From: Dromaius novaehollandiae | Taxonomy: Eukaryota > Chordata > Aves > Casuariiformes > Dromaiidae | DNA: 64,000 bases | Assembly (NCBI RefSeq): GCF_036370855.1 | Contig: NC_088112.1 | Location: forward strand, 15,988,469-16,052,468 | Reading direction: 5' to 3' | Shown here: positions 28,001 through 41,640 of the stretch, in pieces | Layout of the letters: the number at the start of each line of letters is the position of its first letter | Position numbering within the stretch: position 1 is the stretch's first letter | Notes under the pieces: generated by a model | Told to the model about the DNA's origin: nothing | Database searches by the model: none | What the model saw: only the letters and a program-made list of their open reading frames with translations | Position numbers and translations under genes: made by a program

Positions 28001-28804
28001 GTAAAGGACTCCTGACTGAGGAGAGTGTGGACTGTTGCAGCAAGGCAAAGGAGGCTGAGGATACCAAGTGTGGGTCCTGGCACAGAAAGCATGAGTGTCT
28101 TGCAATAGGATGAAAGATGTAAAAGGGTTGAGTTTGGGCATAAGGACATAATAGGAGCATAGCAAGAAGAGAGCGGCTCTCAGTCACATGAAGACTTGAA
28201 AAGACTTACTGCTGTGGTTGATGAGCTCATAATTACAAAGTGGGGAAAAAATGTTTCTTTTTGGGGGTTTCCATAAAAAAACACAAAATACAAGCCAGCA
28301 TCTGTTCTCTAACCAGTAACGTTGCTCCTCACAAACTTTTGAGACAATGATTTCAAGAAGATCCTATGAAGGCACCCACTTAACTCCCCCCATGTGATAC
28401 ATCTGATGTGATCCAATGGAGCCCTGCAGTCGCTGGACGGCTCTTCTCCCACAGGCAGTACTAGAAGCTTCTCTCACCAGCACGTAAGAGCCAGATCCTT
28501 CTATCTCCATCTACCAGAGACGGCCATTCACATATCTGATTAGCAACTTCCATGCCAGCTGAAATTTCCAGCATAGCTGCCAGCCTCAATTAGGGTCCAA
28601 AATACAACTGGCATCTTTGCAAGCAGTGTTATTGCCTATATTTCTTAGGAACAGCATCCATCTGCTCTCAATAGCCCACATCTGGCATATCGAGTATTAC
28701 GAAAGAGCCTCAGTCCTGTTCTAAAGAAATTATTCCTCCAGCCAAAAGACTAGTGCAGAACTGTAGTTTCACATTTGTAGTTACAAATTTATTACATATA
28801 GTAT

Positions 28805-28902
28805 AATGACCCGAGGTTTCAAATTTTAGTATGATAATTTCATCTAGGATTTTAATGACCCAAGGTTTCAAATTTTAGTATGATAATTTCATCTAGGATT
28901 TT
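28805..28902. repeat. 49-bp direct tandem duplication
   Basis: Two adjacent 49-base copies (28805-28853 and 28854-28902) start AATGACCCGAGGTTTCAAAT and AATGACCCAAGGTTTCAAAT. They differ at one base, so the duplication is recent. The second copy runs into a T tract (28899-28911). It lies in intron 2, and I see no match to known elements. Confidence 0.95.
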
Positions 28903-31900
28903 TTTTTTTTTAAATCCCTGAAACACTACTCTGATGTAAATCACTGCGTCATGGAAAATATTTAAGGAGAAAGCAAGGAGGAGAGAGGGAAGGAACAGCA
29001 GCACTGAAGCTGAGAACCTACACAGAACAGCAAAAGTACTCCTGAGAGCCACCTGAGTCCCTGTAGGTTTTCTCCTACAACTAAGAGCATATAAGAGATG
29101 GGAAGTATTACTCAGTTTAAGCACTCCCTTCCCAATTTCACTGTCTGGCATAGTATACCAAGCCTTCCTGCGATGACCCCAGAGCAGGAAAGGGCATCAA
29201 TTGCACGCTTCCCAAAACGTGAGGTATAACGCTTTGCATTTGCAGAAAGCTGTAATAAGAGCAAGCAGCCCGTGCCTCCTGCTAGGAATATACTAGTTAA
29301 ATTGCAGAACAAATGTTGGTCACTGGACCTTAAAGCAGAGATGTCAGTCTTCTGTATTACCAGCTGATGCCCTGTGGTGTGATCAAAAGGATGAAAACAG
29401 GTAATTTGGGGAGGTCCTGCCACCTTGGAAGAGAAAAGGAAGGTGGTGCTTGGAAAGGCAGCTATAGTAAATACCTTTACAGAGAAGAGCAAAAAGGATG
29501 CAAGTCTGAGAAATCCCCAAGGCATGCCAGCCTTGAGTGAGTCACGGCAACTAATTAGCCAGTTTTTTAAGCTGAGGAGGATCCTTAACTGTTGATTGGG
29601 ATATTAACCCATTTTATTACTGCAAATCCATTGCTTCTTAGTTCTTTTATCCTACATTATACACTGATAAAACTGCATTTCCATGGCTTTCCATTATTAA
29701 GGACCTGACAGGCCTCAGAAGCAGCACAGATGAGCTCTCCTGCAGAGCTCAGCATTTGAGGACTTCTCTGCCGCAAGTGCAGCAGGGGCCACCTCCTAAC
29801 TGCACACACCGGGTAAGGGGATGGCAATTCAGGGGCCTTTGTGGAAGAAGCATCTTCCAAGCACCAGCACTTAAAGCTTCTTGATATACAGCTAAGAAAA
29901 CAACTGAACTCAGAGTACCAAGGGAGTTTATAACCAACAGCAGACAGCACTTTACAAGAGACCTTCTAGCCTTGAAGAAAATATTGACCAATTACTTGGG
30001 GATTTTCAGGATGGGATTCAGCCAGGCATTCTCATTCAATATAGCACAAATGCAAGTGTATAAATACGGTCCCAAATTGCAGCTTTCACACCAGAGGGCC
30101 AGCCTGCTAGTGTCAATGACAGCCTAAGGGAAGAGCTGTAGAAGTTCACAGTATTCAGACAAAAGCCTGAATATTTTCAACCACCGGTGACAACAGAGCA
30201 GGCTGCAGGCATTACTGTGACCAGCAAGGTAGCTTTTGACATTGCCAGCACATGCCTAGCCGGTGAGAAGACAACATTTGGACATGTAATACTGATGGGG
30301 GGGCACAAAGCAATAGGAGCTGAACACATTAGGGACCATGGAAATGTATTTCAGCAATGGAGATGCAGCTGTTCTTGTGTGCGCTGCGTTCAGACGGAGG
30401 CACAGCTCTCAGCATCGGGTTAACTCCGGTTTCAGCTCGGCTGGCAGTCAGCACGTTGTGTGTCATCCCTGCCTGGCTGGGGAGGGAAGGACGTAAAAAG
30501 GCTCCTTTGCCCTTTGGTTGCAGTGGGAGCAAGCTAGCCAGCAAGGCTGTCGGTAATAAGCGTGCACATGTTTTATTTGGCCTTAATCCTAAAATAATTG
30601 TTTGGTCACAATGGAAGGTGACAAGCTCTTCAGCTGCAGCCCCAGGGGAATACCAGGAGAAAAATCCCCAAGCACTCACACTGCGGTGCGTGGGCTGCTC
30701 TGAAACATCAGCATCGCATCAGCCCCGACAGCCCCGGGGCTCGCCCCCCTGGCCCCACAGCCCTCGCTCCAACCTACCCCCAAGAAGTTGTTCTTTTGCA
30801 ATTGGATCAGGCGGCTTCCTTGCCCTGCTCTCCGCACGTAGCAGAAGGGTCACCAAAAGCAAAAGAGGGTGCACCAACCTCCACCTGGACGTGGCCAGAG
30901 CTGCTACTGAAAAATAAAGGCCTGCCCAGCTCCTGGTTGGAGCATGGATACAATCACTGGGATCATAGATATTAAACTAACAACCATCTCTACCTAAACA
31001 TGCATCTACTGTGATTGCTCAGAGCCTTAAGCATGAACAAGCTTGGATGGATTTTCATGGGATAACACAAAAGACAGATCCTTGACACAAGGATCACCTG
31101 CGATTCAGGTTTCCAGTTCGTGCTCCAATGCATCAAAAGGTCGCCATAATCAGACACGGGAAAAATATTTTTCCTCTTACTACGTTTTCAGAAGCAGCCA
31201 AATCATTTTAGCCAATTACTTAGTTTATTTTATTTTTTTCTAATAACTGGAGGCATGAATAATTTCCAGCATGGAAAATTTCTGCCTAAAGAGCTAAAAC
31301 TGGCATGGAATCATAAAACAGAGTCATATAATAAAGGCCTCCAGCAACTGCAATAGCCAGTGCTACCAAGCTTACCTAGAGCATTTTTTTCCACTGTATT
31401 AAGAAGATCTGTTTCACTTCTCTCCTTTCAATCCAATTTCCACTGTACGGCACAAGTTTGCAGCATATGCGTGATAACAGGGAAGGAAGGGAAAAACCGC
31501 AGCTTCATTCATTCTTTCAACAGAGGCAAAAAGGAGTGGTTGTTTTTTTTTATTTATTTTTTTTTAAAGGGAAGTTGAGGGGAATGGGGAGGTGTGGGGG
31601 GAGGTGTTTGCTTAAACTTTCCTACCTGCGTCATGATATATACGAAGCACCTTCTCCTCTAAAGGTGCTCCAAGGTGTTTTGCAAATTTGTTGTGCTCAT
31701 ACCACAGCCAGTTGGCACCTCCTTCTCCGAACGGTCTCTGGTGATGGTGCTTTCCACCTAGGAGCACATATGGCTCCAGCTAACATGTCAAGGCGAGGAA
31801 GGAATAGCCGCTATTTCCTCATGTGCCCTCGTGTCCAAGAAGCAAAGCAGCCTGCGCAACAACACGGGAACGGAGCAGGCAGCGGTACCACCTTCACAGA

Positions 31901-33286
31901 GATGAATCCCAAGAGACTTTGTCCCTCTTGGAGCAAGTGACAACGGCTGCTCGGATGCAGCTGATGCCCTGAGCATCAGCGAAGATGAGATGCTGCGGAG
32001 AAGGAAGCGCTGAGCTCCATTTCCTTTCAGTGCTGGCCGCTGCCCAACAGCTGTTCCCTGTTTATTTACTTTAATATTTCCTTGGTTACGCAAGCGGCTG
32101 CACATAGCTTAACCCCTGCCTGCACCCGGCGCGGCCCCGGCCGTGCTGCCCACCCTGCCTCGGCCAGGCAAGCCATGGCAAGACCCCCAGGCTGGCAGGC
32201 AAGGGACTCCCAGCGCTCACTCAACGTGGCCACCTGCAACGCTGCCACCCCCTCAGGCAGAAAGTCCCGTCATTCCCGTCTTTCCAAGGCTGCTCCTTCC
32301 TCTCCGAGTCCCCTCCATGACCATCTTCACCACCCAGCGTTTCTGCAGTCCTGCTTTCTGCAGCGGGGAGAGCTGCTGGGTCTCGCTGCTCTTCACACGC
32401 GCCGATCGCGATGTCCCTTGGCAGGGCTACGGCTCCGAGGAGGTGGCCTTCTCGGGCAGGGCACAGGGCACCGTGGATGGAGGAGCAGCCACCATGTTGC
32501 ACAAGCTGACCTGCACACCCACGTCTATGACGGCTTTTCAGGACGACCTGAAGCAAACGAACTAGCTGAACCTGCTTAAGCTATCCGGACTCCCACAAGG
32601 CTTGCTCCACTATGCAGGCCCAGATGTGCTGCAATTTGAAAAGCGCATCTGGGTCTGGATGCAGCTGATCCCTAGCAGCCTGAAGCAACCCTCGTCCCAG
32701 GGCGCCCGCAGCAAGCGTGGTACCCTTTGAGAGAAAGCCTAGGGCCACTCGACCCCGGGCGAGCCAGCCAGCGGCAGCAGAGGGTGCCGAGCTCCTCTCC
32801 GAGTCCCACGCGCAGGCCGAGGAGGGAGGTGCCAGTGAGTTTTCTGGCAGCTGCTGCAGGCCCATGGATCACTTCATGCATTTTCCTTTCTCATCTGTAT
32901 AGAGCCCGTTCCAGCAGCTCAGTTTGTGTTTTGGCTCATAAAGCCCAGCCAGACCCCTTGGCTCATCTCCACTGCATAAGGAGGGGGTGGAAACACCCTT
33001 TGCCTGCTTGCCCAGGACACTGGCTTCGGTCAGTTTTCTGCAACCCATTCTGTCCCAATTGCCTTTCCAGCTTCCTCCCTCCCGCTCTTCTCTATTTTCC
33101 TCCTGGCTGCCCCACTCTATCCTACACCAGGACGTAAGCGCTAAACCAGCTGCTATCAGCTGTCCTCCAGGCTGGCAGTATATCCCGCTGGATAAAGGGA
33201 ATTTCCCTAGCACCAGCTCCTTGAAACACCAATCCTGAAGGGTAGCAACTCCCCAAAAAACAGTGCTTTTTCCACAGCAGCCGTTT

Positions 33287-33314
33287 AAAAAAAAACAAAA
33301 AAAAACACAAAAAA
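33287..33314. repeat. A-rich simple repeat with C interruptions
   Basis: The tract consists of runs of A broken by single C, ending in CCCC. It lies about 840 bases downstream, in the sense of transcription, of exon 2 of SH3PXD2B. No function is apparent. Confidence 0.85.
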
Positions 33315-34156
33315 CCCCACACACTTGCACAGATTTCAGCTCACGGCATTCACACACACCTATTCTTCCTCCTCACCTGCACAGGGACCAGTGGGGCCAG
33401 TTTACAAAGCTGTGGCCACAGCCAAGGGGCTAAAGTAGTGTTGTAGGCAGGGGCAGAAATAAAACACTCAATGTCTCTACTAATTGAGCTGATCAGGGAA
33501 AGAGCAATGGGGATATCTGCAGAGTCCTGGGATGCAGGATGGGAGCCTAAGCAGGAGGCTGGAGTGAACATGCATGCAGAGCAAGCATTCGCCTCTCCTG
33601 CGATGGAGCCAAAACCCACCTCAGGGCAGGCACTGAACCTCATTCCCTACAGAATGGGCTCCCAGTAGGATTAGTGTCTCCCTTCCTGATAAAATCCAAT
33701 ACATGATTTTAGCCTTCCACACAAGAGAGTCATACTGGAACACAGCCACTGAAAGAACACTATCTTCTGCCAGGAACAACTTTACATGGACCATTTCTGA
33801 GGAACAGGTCCTGCCTCCCATTTTAGCAAATCAAGCGTTTCATCAGGGGAATGACAGAGCTCCTCTAACACCGCTACACACAAAGCCCCAGGGCGCACAC
33901 ACACAACGACAGCGTCGCTGAAGGGAGAAACTGCTCACCAGCTATGCGCTCAGCTTTTGAGGGCGCTTTGGTCTTGCTTTTGCAAGAATGTCCAAATGGC
34001 ATTTACGTTTCCTCAAATCAAAACATTTTTGGTGGATTGCAAAAGGAACAAAAGGAACGCTTACCTTTAGCGTAAAATATAAACCATGCTTCTCCCAATT
34101 CATCCCTTCTTTTGCCCCTCCAAAGTTAAACGCACAAGAACTGGAGAAACGCTTAC

Positions 34157-34237
34157 CTGCAAGTCAAAGAACTTGCTGTACCGTCGGTATATGACTTCTG
34201 TGGACCCATTGGACCAGGTGACTTTGATAATGTATAC
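34157..34237 (-). CDS. SH3PXD2B: SH3PXD2B coding exon 2 (PX domain, phosphoinositide-binding RRYS motif)
   Basis: The exon is 81 bases (27 codons, phase 0 at both ends) and encodes [20 protein letters not shown] followed by SKFFDLQ. The acceptor reads TCCCTACAG and the donor GTAAGC. The YRRYSKF segment is the conserved PX-domain motif whose first arginine contacts the 3-phosphate of phosphoinositides in the family (compare p47phox). Human TKS4 has [20 protein letters not shown] here, so three conservative changes are seen. It continues directly from the last residue of exon 1 (HY then VYII), which supports the assignment across a 13.9-kb intron. Confidence 0.96.
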
Positions 34238-37200
34238 CTGTAGGGAACAGAGGGAGAAATAAGAGAAAAGCAACAGAGAACAGCCCACACCACAAACACA
34301 AACAGCTGCTAAAGCTGCTAACACAGCCCCCTACGGGCATCAGTAAAGAAAGTTCATGGGAGCACTTAAAGTCAATGATTAACTTCAGCAATACCAGAAA
34401 ATACATATGCTTAAGTTATTCAGCTCCACTGCTGGAAGATGTCTATGTGCAAAATAGAGTTGTGACTCTAGCCAGCTCCCTGTCTCTAAATACAGGCATA
34501 CGTAAACTGTGAAAGGGCACTTTATCTGAAAACAGGGTAGAAGTCTCTCCTGAAAAGGACACAGTAGTACTTAATAACTACGCCTTGGCCATCCCAACTA
34601 CGGCTGCAGCATCAAGTTTGACCCAGAGATCCCCAGTCTGCAGCCTGCAATGCACTGTGCTGCGTACCACAACGCCAGAGCAGCAGCTTGCAAGAACTTA
34701 TAACCCAAAAGGTTCAAAACTTGACCTGTTCTTCCATTAGTAGCTCTGCTCTCATCTTAAGGTTTTGTTTACTTAAACTTGTTGGGGTGCAAGTTAGCCT
34801 CCTATTCAATAAAACGATACAATTGCCAGGATTAATTGCATAAGCTATTCACAGATCATGTGATGAGGCTCTTGCTGGGTGAATGCAAAAAAAAAGTTTC
34901 ATTATTCTTCCATGAAAGACAACAAGCAAATAACAGACTTGGGGAATTATTTATTTAATGTCCTCGTTTGTTGTTCGCAGAAACCAAATACGATGGTTGA
35001 TGAGATGCCAATATAATTCTCAAGCGTTGCAAACCTTGGTCTTCACTAATTGATAACAGATTGACTAAACAGATCAAGGGCATGTTCATTTTTGATTCTT
35101 ACTCTAACATCCTGCGTATTTCACCAGAAATTCAAGTATCAATTCACCAAAGCAGGAACAAAACATTGAGAAGCCTCAAGGAAATGGAACTGCTGGGAAC
35201 TTCAGACTAACAGACTGAAGAGCAAAGGCTCCCAGAGTGATGCTGTTTTGGTATTTAAAATAAAATCCCTTAGTTTCACAACTTTTCCCACAGAGACATA
35301 CATTTTTCCAGATGCTGGAATCCAACCAACATCCCAACTCAATATCCAAGCTCAAACACCAGCAGACCTAAATGGATAGCACAACACTAAGCTCTTTGAG
35401 CTAGTCGAACCTACTCTAATGCCTTACTAAAAATCTAAACTAAAGGACAGCCTGCTTCTCAGAGGACTGACACAGTATGAGCTACCAAGGTGAAGAGACT
35501 AAGGGAACCACAAACTCTTCCCTGTGGAATCACTTTCCACTTTAAGATGGAAAAAGAGGCAGAGAGATGAAGCAAGTTCTTATTCCTAAGATAAATAACT
35601 TAAGTAGTTTCAATCCACAGTTAAATGACCACTTTTCTTAAACCAGCGCCATGCTCAGTTACCAATGACTGTGGCTTGATGATTCCTTCACACCTGCTCA
35701 GCCAGTACCTGCCTAAGCACATGCACATGCTCTTCGAGCTCCACAGACGAGAGGTGACTCAACCAACCACACTTTGCGGTGAAAATGGGTTAAGCTACAT
35801 GAGGTGGCATTTGAAGTTTCTGAGAGCATCCATGCACTCACCACCTCTCGGGCACACAAGGTAATCTCACAGCCCGACTGAGCCCAAGGTTTACAAAAAA
35901 TACTCAGTTCCACAACACCAAAGCGGTTCAGTGCATCCTCTGCTTCTCCAGGACCAGCCTCTCTTGAACAGCACCTGCCTGCTCCAGCAGAACAAGAGCC
36001 AACGCTCACGTTTTGGGACAGATCCTATCGGCAGCAAACTAAGCGTTAACTTCATGCTAGGAGAGCATCCAAGCTGCCTTTACCCTCACCCCAGGACTTG
36101 CTGGGAGGCCAACATGAGCTCATTTTGGTTGGAACCTCAGCTGATATCCCAGCTTTCTTACCAGTTTGCAGCACTTCATGGGGTTATATCACTGCTGGCT
36201 GCCTGCCTGGAGAACGCCTTCCGCTGGGGCAGGAGGAAGAGCCAACTTTTCTTCACTGTTTATTCCTATCCTGCCTTTATTCGGAGTCAACAGTTTATTA
36301 CACTGGGATTTTAATCAGGATGTGGATTCACTGAAGATGAAATGAATGTAAAGCTCAGAAGGGTAATAAAGCCATGAGATTTGAGGGCACACCATGCTTT
36401 ATTATACACTTTGTAATTGAGGGAAGGGGCAGTTCTCCCAACTTATGAGCTCACTGCTATCTTGCTGACACGCAGATCTCTGGTATGTCTGGATAATGAT
36501 TTCTTGCACATCCCATATAAACAGCAGAAAAGTCTCTGTGGAGGTACCCGCCTCACCTATCTGTGGAAAACAGAAGACATGGGAACACACAGGAAAGGGA
36601 GATCCTCAGTATCTTTTGTCCTCCACACTGATGGCCCCATATGACCATGGCATTCTCTTGGCCAAAAACTGCACAAATCTCGGTCTATGCCAATACTTAA
36701 TCCAGTCCCTGCTGCTCTAGGGACAAAAACAAACAAAACAAAAAAAAGTCAGAAGCCAAACCTTAGGCACCCCTTAACTGACAATAAAGGGGCAGATTTT
36801 CAAAGGGATTGAATGGTGCAGTCAGGTACAGAGGTGTTTTCCAGAGAGACTGTAGATGGTCAGGTACTGAGCTTCCACAGACATGCATCCATTCCCTTCT
36901 CAGGTGCTTTTGGAAGACTCTTTCAATGATACAACAATTTTAAGACATTGCACTCAGCCTGAAGCTTTACACTTCCCCTTGTGTGCAGGGTATCTCCTAA
37001 CATGGCACTGCACTCCATCCATCCAGGAGCACCTGTGATGAGAGATGCCTCCTCCTCCTCCTCCATCAGTTCCCAGCCTGCTGGCTGAACTTGGCTGTAA
37101 AAGAAGCAGCCTGAACAAATTCAGTTTTGTCCCCAGAGGAAGCCATCCATCACCAGTTCCAACAACATACAAAGCATGTTCCTGTGCACAAAACACGAGA

Positions 37201-40200
37201 GAGGGCACGGAGCCGCTCAGTTCTGCGGAGACTGCTCCAAGAACGGGCATTTTCCACGCTTGGCTGTGTGGGTGAGGGCATGTGGAAACAGTTATTTCAT
37301 GAGTCTTCTCCAGGTTTCCTACAGTCCTTCAAAGAAATAACATATAGAAACCACCAGCAGGCCTTTTCCATGGAAAGAGCGACTCCTCATGGAAGATATC
37401 TCCTGGGGCTGCAGCTGGCTCTGCCTTGGGTCTCCACACCCACCAAAACGCTTCATCCCCGAATGACAAGCACAGCTGGGCTACGCTGCAGGGAATGGGG
37501 GGAAGCCAGAGCTCAAATCCAGCTCAGAGATTTCTTCAAGGGGCGGGGAGAGCTGAGCAGATGGCAGGGAGGCAGCAGGCAGTGAGATCCAGGAGGGGGG
37601 CCGCAACCCCATCACGTGGACTGGGCCAGTGGCCAAAACCAACAGGCAAAGCTATCTAAATATTTACAGGCCTTCTCAGGCCAGCAGCAGGGTCTGCACT
37701 GTGGAGGGAAACTAGCTGACTCTGTGAAACCTGGGAAGCGATGGTTCCTCTCCCTCCGGAAAGGATGCCCGACTCTGTCCCACTCCCAACCCCGCAAGTC
37801 TGAAGAGCCTCCACCCCATGCCCCACCCCAACCGAGGCTGCTGCACACGTGTCACATCAAAACTGCAGCTAAACTTGATGTCTGAAGGCAAAGGGCCAAA
37901 CTGAGCTTTGGAACAGGCAGAAATCACTGAGACTGAAACCCTCTCACATTCGCACTTAATTTGAGCCACAGATCATAGGAGAAAAACTGAAATTCATGCC
38001 CATGCTTTTGAAATTCCTAAAGTGCAGTTCATGGCATTTGTCCTACTAGAACACGGCACAGAGGAGGGGGACAGAGTTTTCAGAGATACTTAAATATGCT
38101 TGAAGTCTGCTTTCAGGAGTAAAAAAGCCACATGCACTTGCGAGCGGAGCCTTCCCTCCCCAAAATCATTCTTCTCCAAACCGTCTGCTCCCTTGCCTTC
38201 AAGTTCGCCAGGCGGCATCATGCTTTCCAAAACCTCCAAGCACAAGACAATTCACACTTTGCAGCAAGCCTGAATTACAGAGTAGAAGCAGTACTAGGCT
38301 GGACTATCTTTTCAGGGCCACAGCGTACACTGAGGAGAGGGAACAAGATCTTCCCTCCAGTTCCACGTGGCTTTTCGTGGGCGGTGGAAAGTTCAGAGGC
38401 CACAGTGACAGTTTCAAAGGTGCAGGGGATCTTGCTTAATGCTGGAGGAGAGAAGCACTTCATATTAAAAGCAAAACACACCACACACTCCCATTCCTTG
38501 GAGGGCAGAACTGGAACAAATCCTTTCTATAAAGTGGAACCCAACAGATGCAGAAGGCTGAACTCTTAACAGTCCCAGCAGTGCCTTGGCTCACTAAACT
38601 TCCTACGAAGCTCTACGTTACAAATAATTGGCCATATACCAATAGTTCAAAAATTACAAGTCAGGAAGATTATCAGGACCATGGTTCTCCAAGATTCTCT
38701 TTGATCACCTCTGATGTAGAGTGCCCTAGCTGGAAATACAAAGATGGAAAAAAGACCCATTAGATCATCCAAGTCCATTCTGCTGGCTATCACAAAATTG
38801 TTCCCCATAGAGCCTGTCTCATGTGATTTCATGCGTATCGCAGCTTTTCCCTCTCCAGTATTTCTGGAGACACAGTTCAGAGCAAGAACGAGCCAGTGGA
38901 AAGTGGGACTGAAAACCTTCATAAGGGAACTGTCAAAAACGACAGGTTGCTAAAAGAAATGCAAATGGCGCCTGGCCAACCATAACAGAGCTGTCAACAA
39001 AAGCTGCCAATCAGCTATCATGTTAGCAAGGACTCTGGCAACCGCAGGGGAAATATGCTGGCAACTCGGAGCAAGCAAATACCTTCCACTACTTCGATAG
39101 GGAGATCCATCCTCCCACTGGGAGCACGCTGCGAGGATGGGGAACATCAGAGCCCAGCCTCCTGGGAATGGTACTCAGAGACAGCACCACGCACATGGAG
39201 AAGGTTCCTTCACTCACTCAGACATCAAGTGCCACCAGGCAAACGGGCTAGATTGAACCGAGAGCACTCATACGCAAACCAAAAGCGGTCAGAATCCCAC
39301 AGACTGAAATATCTGAGAACAGAAGGAAAAAGAATTCAGTGCAAATTATCTCTATCTGGAACGCCAGCCAGAGATCTTTTTTTCCCCCCTGAAACAAATG
39401 AAGTAGCAAGTATAAGCCCTGGGAACTGTCAGACCCTAGAAGTATTCTTTCAGGGACTGATAACAAATCTTAGGGCTGCAGATAACCGCTTTTGACAATT
39501 ACCACAGCTCAAACTGACTGAGGAGGTCGAAGTCTTTCACAAATGCTCAGTCTTGCATCTTACCCAAGATGCATACTGTCCCCATACAAAAAAAAAAAAC
39601 GTGGCTAAAGAAAGTAGATGATTCAAGTGGCTGACTTGAAGCACTGGGATTAAGAACAGATACAAGGAAATACTAGTTTCCAGGCCCGTTCTTGAAACAT
39701 GAGGCCATATGACCTTCTGGAGTAATCACTTCTGGACTGCTTATATAAACACACTAAGGACATATACAAAACACGACCCAGAAATCAGCCTGGACTGCTT
39801 AAATTTGAAGAGAGAAGAAAGACTGAAGTTATAGGAAAACCTAAAGCAACAGTTCAGGCTCTTTGCCCCCACAGGTCTTCCAGGGAGTCTTGGAAAGTGT
39901 CCTGGGTGCAGGCGTACATGTGAAGGCCCAAAGCAAGGCTCTGGGGAGAGGGCAGCAGCTGGCTGCCCCAGCCGCCGACTGTTCCTGGAGCAGGCAGGGG
40001 TGAGGGTCGCCTGCCAGCCAGCTTCAGTGGGAGTGCTCTCTGGGCTAAGAAAGCAAGGTGAGCAGCCAGGGCTGTGCACAATACCAGCACAGCCCCAGCA
40101 ACTGCCACCTCTACTCCCACTACCAAACATCCTCCTTCCCCAAAGCATCACACGTAGCAGATGCTGTGTAGTCCCAGCTTCCAGGGATTTGCACCAGTGT

Positions 40201-41299
40201 GCAAGAACTGGCTCGTGCATAAGCAGAGCTTCACCCTTTCCTACAGAGACTGGCTCGGTGGGGACCCTCGAACTCACTACCTGACACGGGGGCACGCAGC
40301 TCCTACGATGCTGAACAAGCAGATGCCCAAGACAGCAAGTCCACCCAGCGCGGTGCAGCACCATGCAGATGCGTCGGCCTGAGCCAAAGAACAGCACACC
40401 CGTGTTCATACAGCGCGACAAGCAGCCAGCAACCTTTCAGCAGGCCTCCCTGGCATGGTGCTGCAAGTCGGCTACAGCAGCCGGGGTGCCTCCGATCCCA
40501 GGTCTCCCCTGTGCACGTGGCACTGAAGCAGCTCCACACCCAGGGCCGAGGGGGAAGCCAAGGGCACCCACGGCGAGGGGAAACACAATCAAGGGATTCT
40601 GCTCCAGCACACACCAAGAACTGAGCCCTCTTCAGCCGCAGGGAAAGCACCCGGCAGCGGAAGACAGCAGGGAGAAAAGCCAGGAGTCACAGTCACCCAG
40701 GGCTTCAGGACAGGGTCACGCTGGCTGTCCTGCAGCAGGGCCTGCACGTCCCAGGCACAGTAACAACTGCAGATCAGAAAGCGACGCTGCCGTCACCTGG
40801 AAGAAGGTTCCCGAGCCGGGCTCCTCCGACGCGCCGCGGTGCTGACCCGTGGCTGACGAGAGTGCCGATGTGTACCCACAGACGCTCACCAGTCACTAAA
40901 GCACAGCCAGACATAACAGCCTCCAGCAGAGCGAGAGCTGTCTGAAGAGCTCTTTCAAATGGGCTGGAGCCTGTGTGGTCTCGGGTCCAGAGAGACTATG
41001 TACAATAAACCTCTCTGTGGAAAACTCCACATATTTAAAGCATCTTTCACCAGCAGAGGGAAAAAGCATCAGCCTCTTTATTCCACCCGCACTCTCCCAC
41101 ACCCCAAAATGCAGGGAAACAATGCGAGAGCCTTATTGAAGGAGAATGCTGGCTTCAGCTGCAACTGCGAGAAAAGAGCACCAAGAAATTCAATGGGGCA
41201 GAGAAACCAAACCAGCTGAGGGAACTAACCAGAACAGAGCAGTGTTTAATATAGAAGAGGGAGTGGGAAACTAAGAGGAAAAGAAAAAAGGAGGGAGGT

Positions 41300-41640
41300 G
41301 ACTGGAAACAAAGAAAGCTCTTGGCCGAGCGCCGCTGTGCTTGGCCCCTCTCCATCAGCGCTTCCACAGCAGGAGTGCAGGGCTGCGGAGGGGAGCGGGG
41401 AGCTTGGGAGCATTTGTGCGGCTCGGATCAGGAGAGGGACCGCAGCTCCAGGCTCTGCCCTCCGGCACGGCTGGCTGCCTGCGGGAGCCCTGCTGCTCCC
41501 CTGCGCCTCCTCGGCCCGTTCACGACCAGAAGGATGCTTCTGGTTCTGATGGCATCGGGGCATGCAGGGAGGTACAAGCCAGGTAGCAAGCACAGGACAG
41601 CCCTCGAGGCTGACACCGGTTCCCTGGGCTAGCGATGGAG
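41300..41640. other. GC-rich CpG-containing patch in intron 1
   Basis: The region is richer in G, C and CpG than its neighbours (for example 41325-41345 and 41455-41525), and several frames are open on both strands. None resembles a known protein. It may be an internal promoter or an enhancer, but nothing in the sequence decides this. Confidence 0.35.

Larger units (their letters stand above)
10495..34156 (-). other. SH3PXD2B: SH3PXD2B intron 2
   Basis: This 23.7-kb intron separates two PX-domain exons whose joined reading frame is intact. It contains no exon I can recognise on either strand. Things seen in it are a 948-base open frame at 11838-12785 (plus), a GC-rich cluster at about 13030-13280, A/T simple repeats at 15063-15098, 15208-15236 and 15831-15863, AT-rich palindromes at 21976-22057, a 49-bp tandem duplication at 28805-28902 and a CpG-containing patch at about 32090-32550. 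I recognise no further interspersed repeat in it. Confidence 0.85.

Noticed and set aside
31311..31345. GGAATCATAAAACAGAGTCA, similar to a CR1 tail
   Set aside because: The sequence next to it does not continue into CR1; the likeness is short and probably accidental.
32082..32579. Overlapping frames of 165, 140 and 111 codons
   Set aside because: GC-rich patch with open frames on both strands. None resembles a known protein, and no processed-pseudogene hallmarks are visible.
39741..40421. 226-codon minus-strand frame in intron 1
   Set aside because: No recognised domain, no splice sites in phase with SH3PXD2B exons 1 and 2, which already join perfectly, and GC-rich composition.
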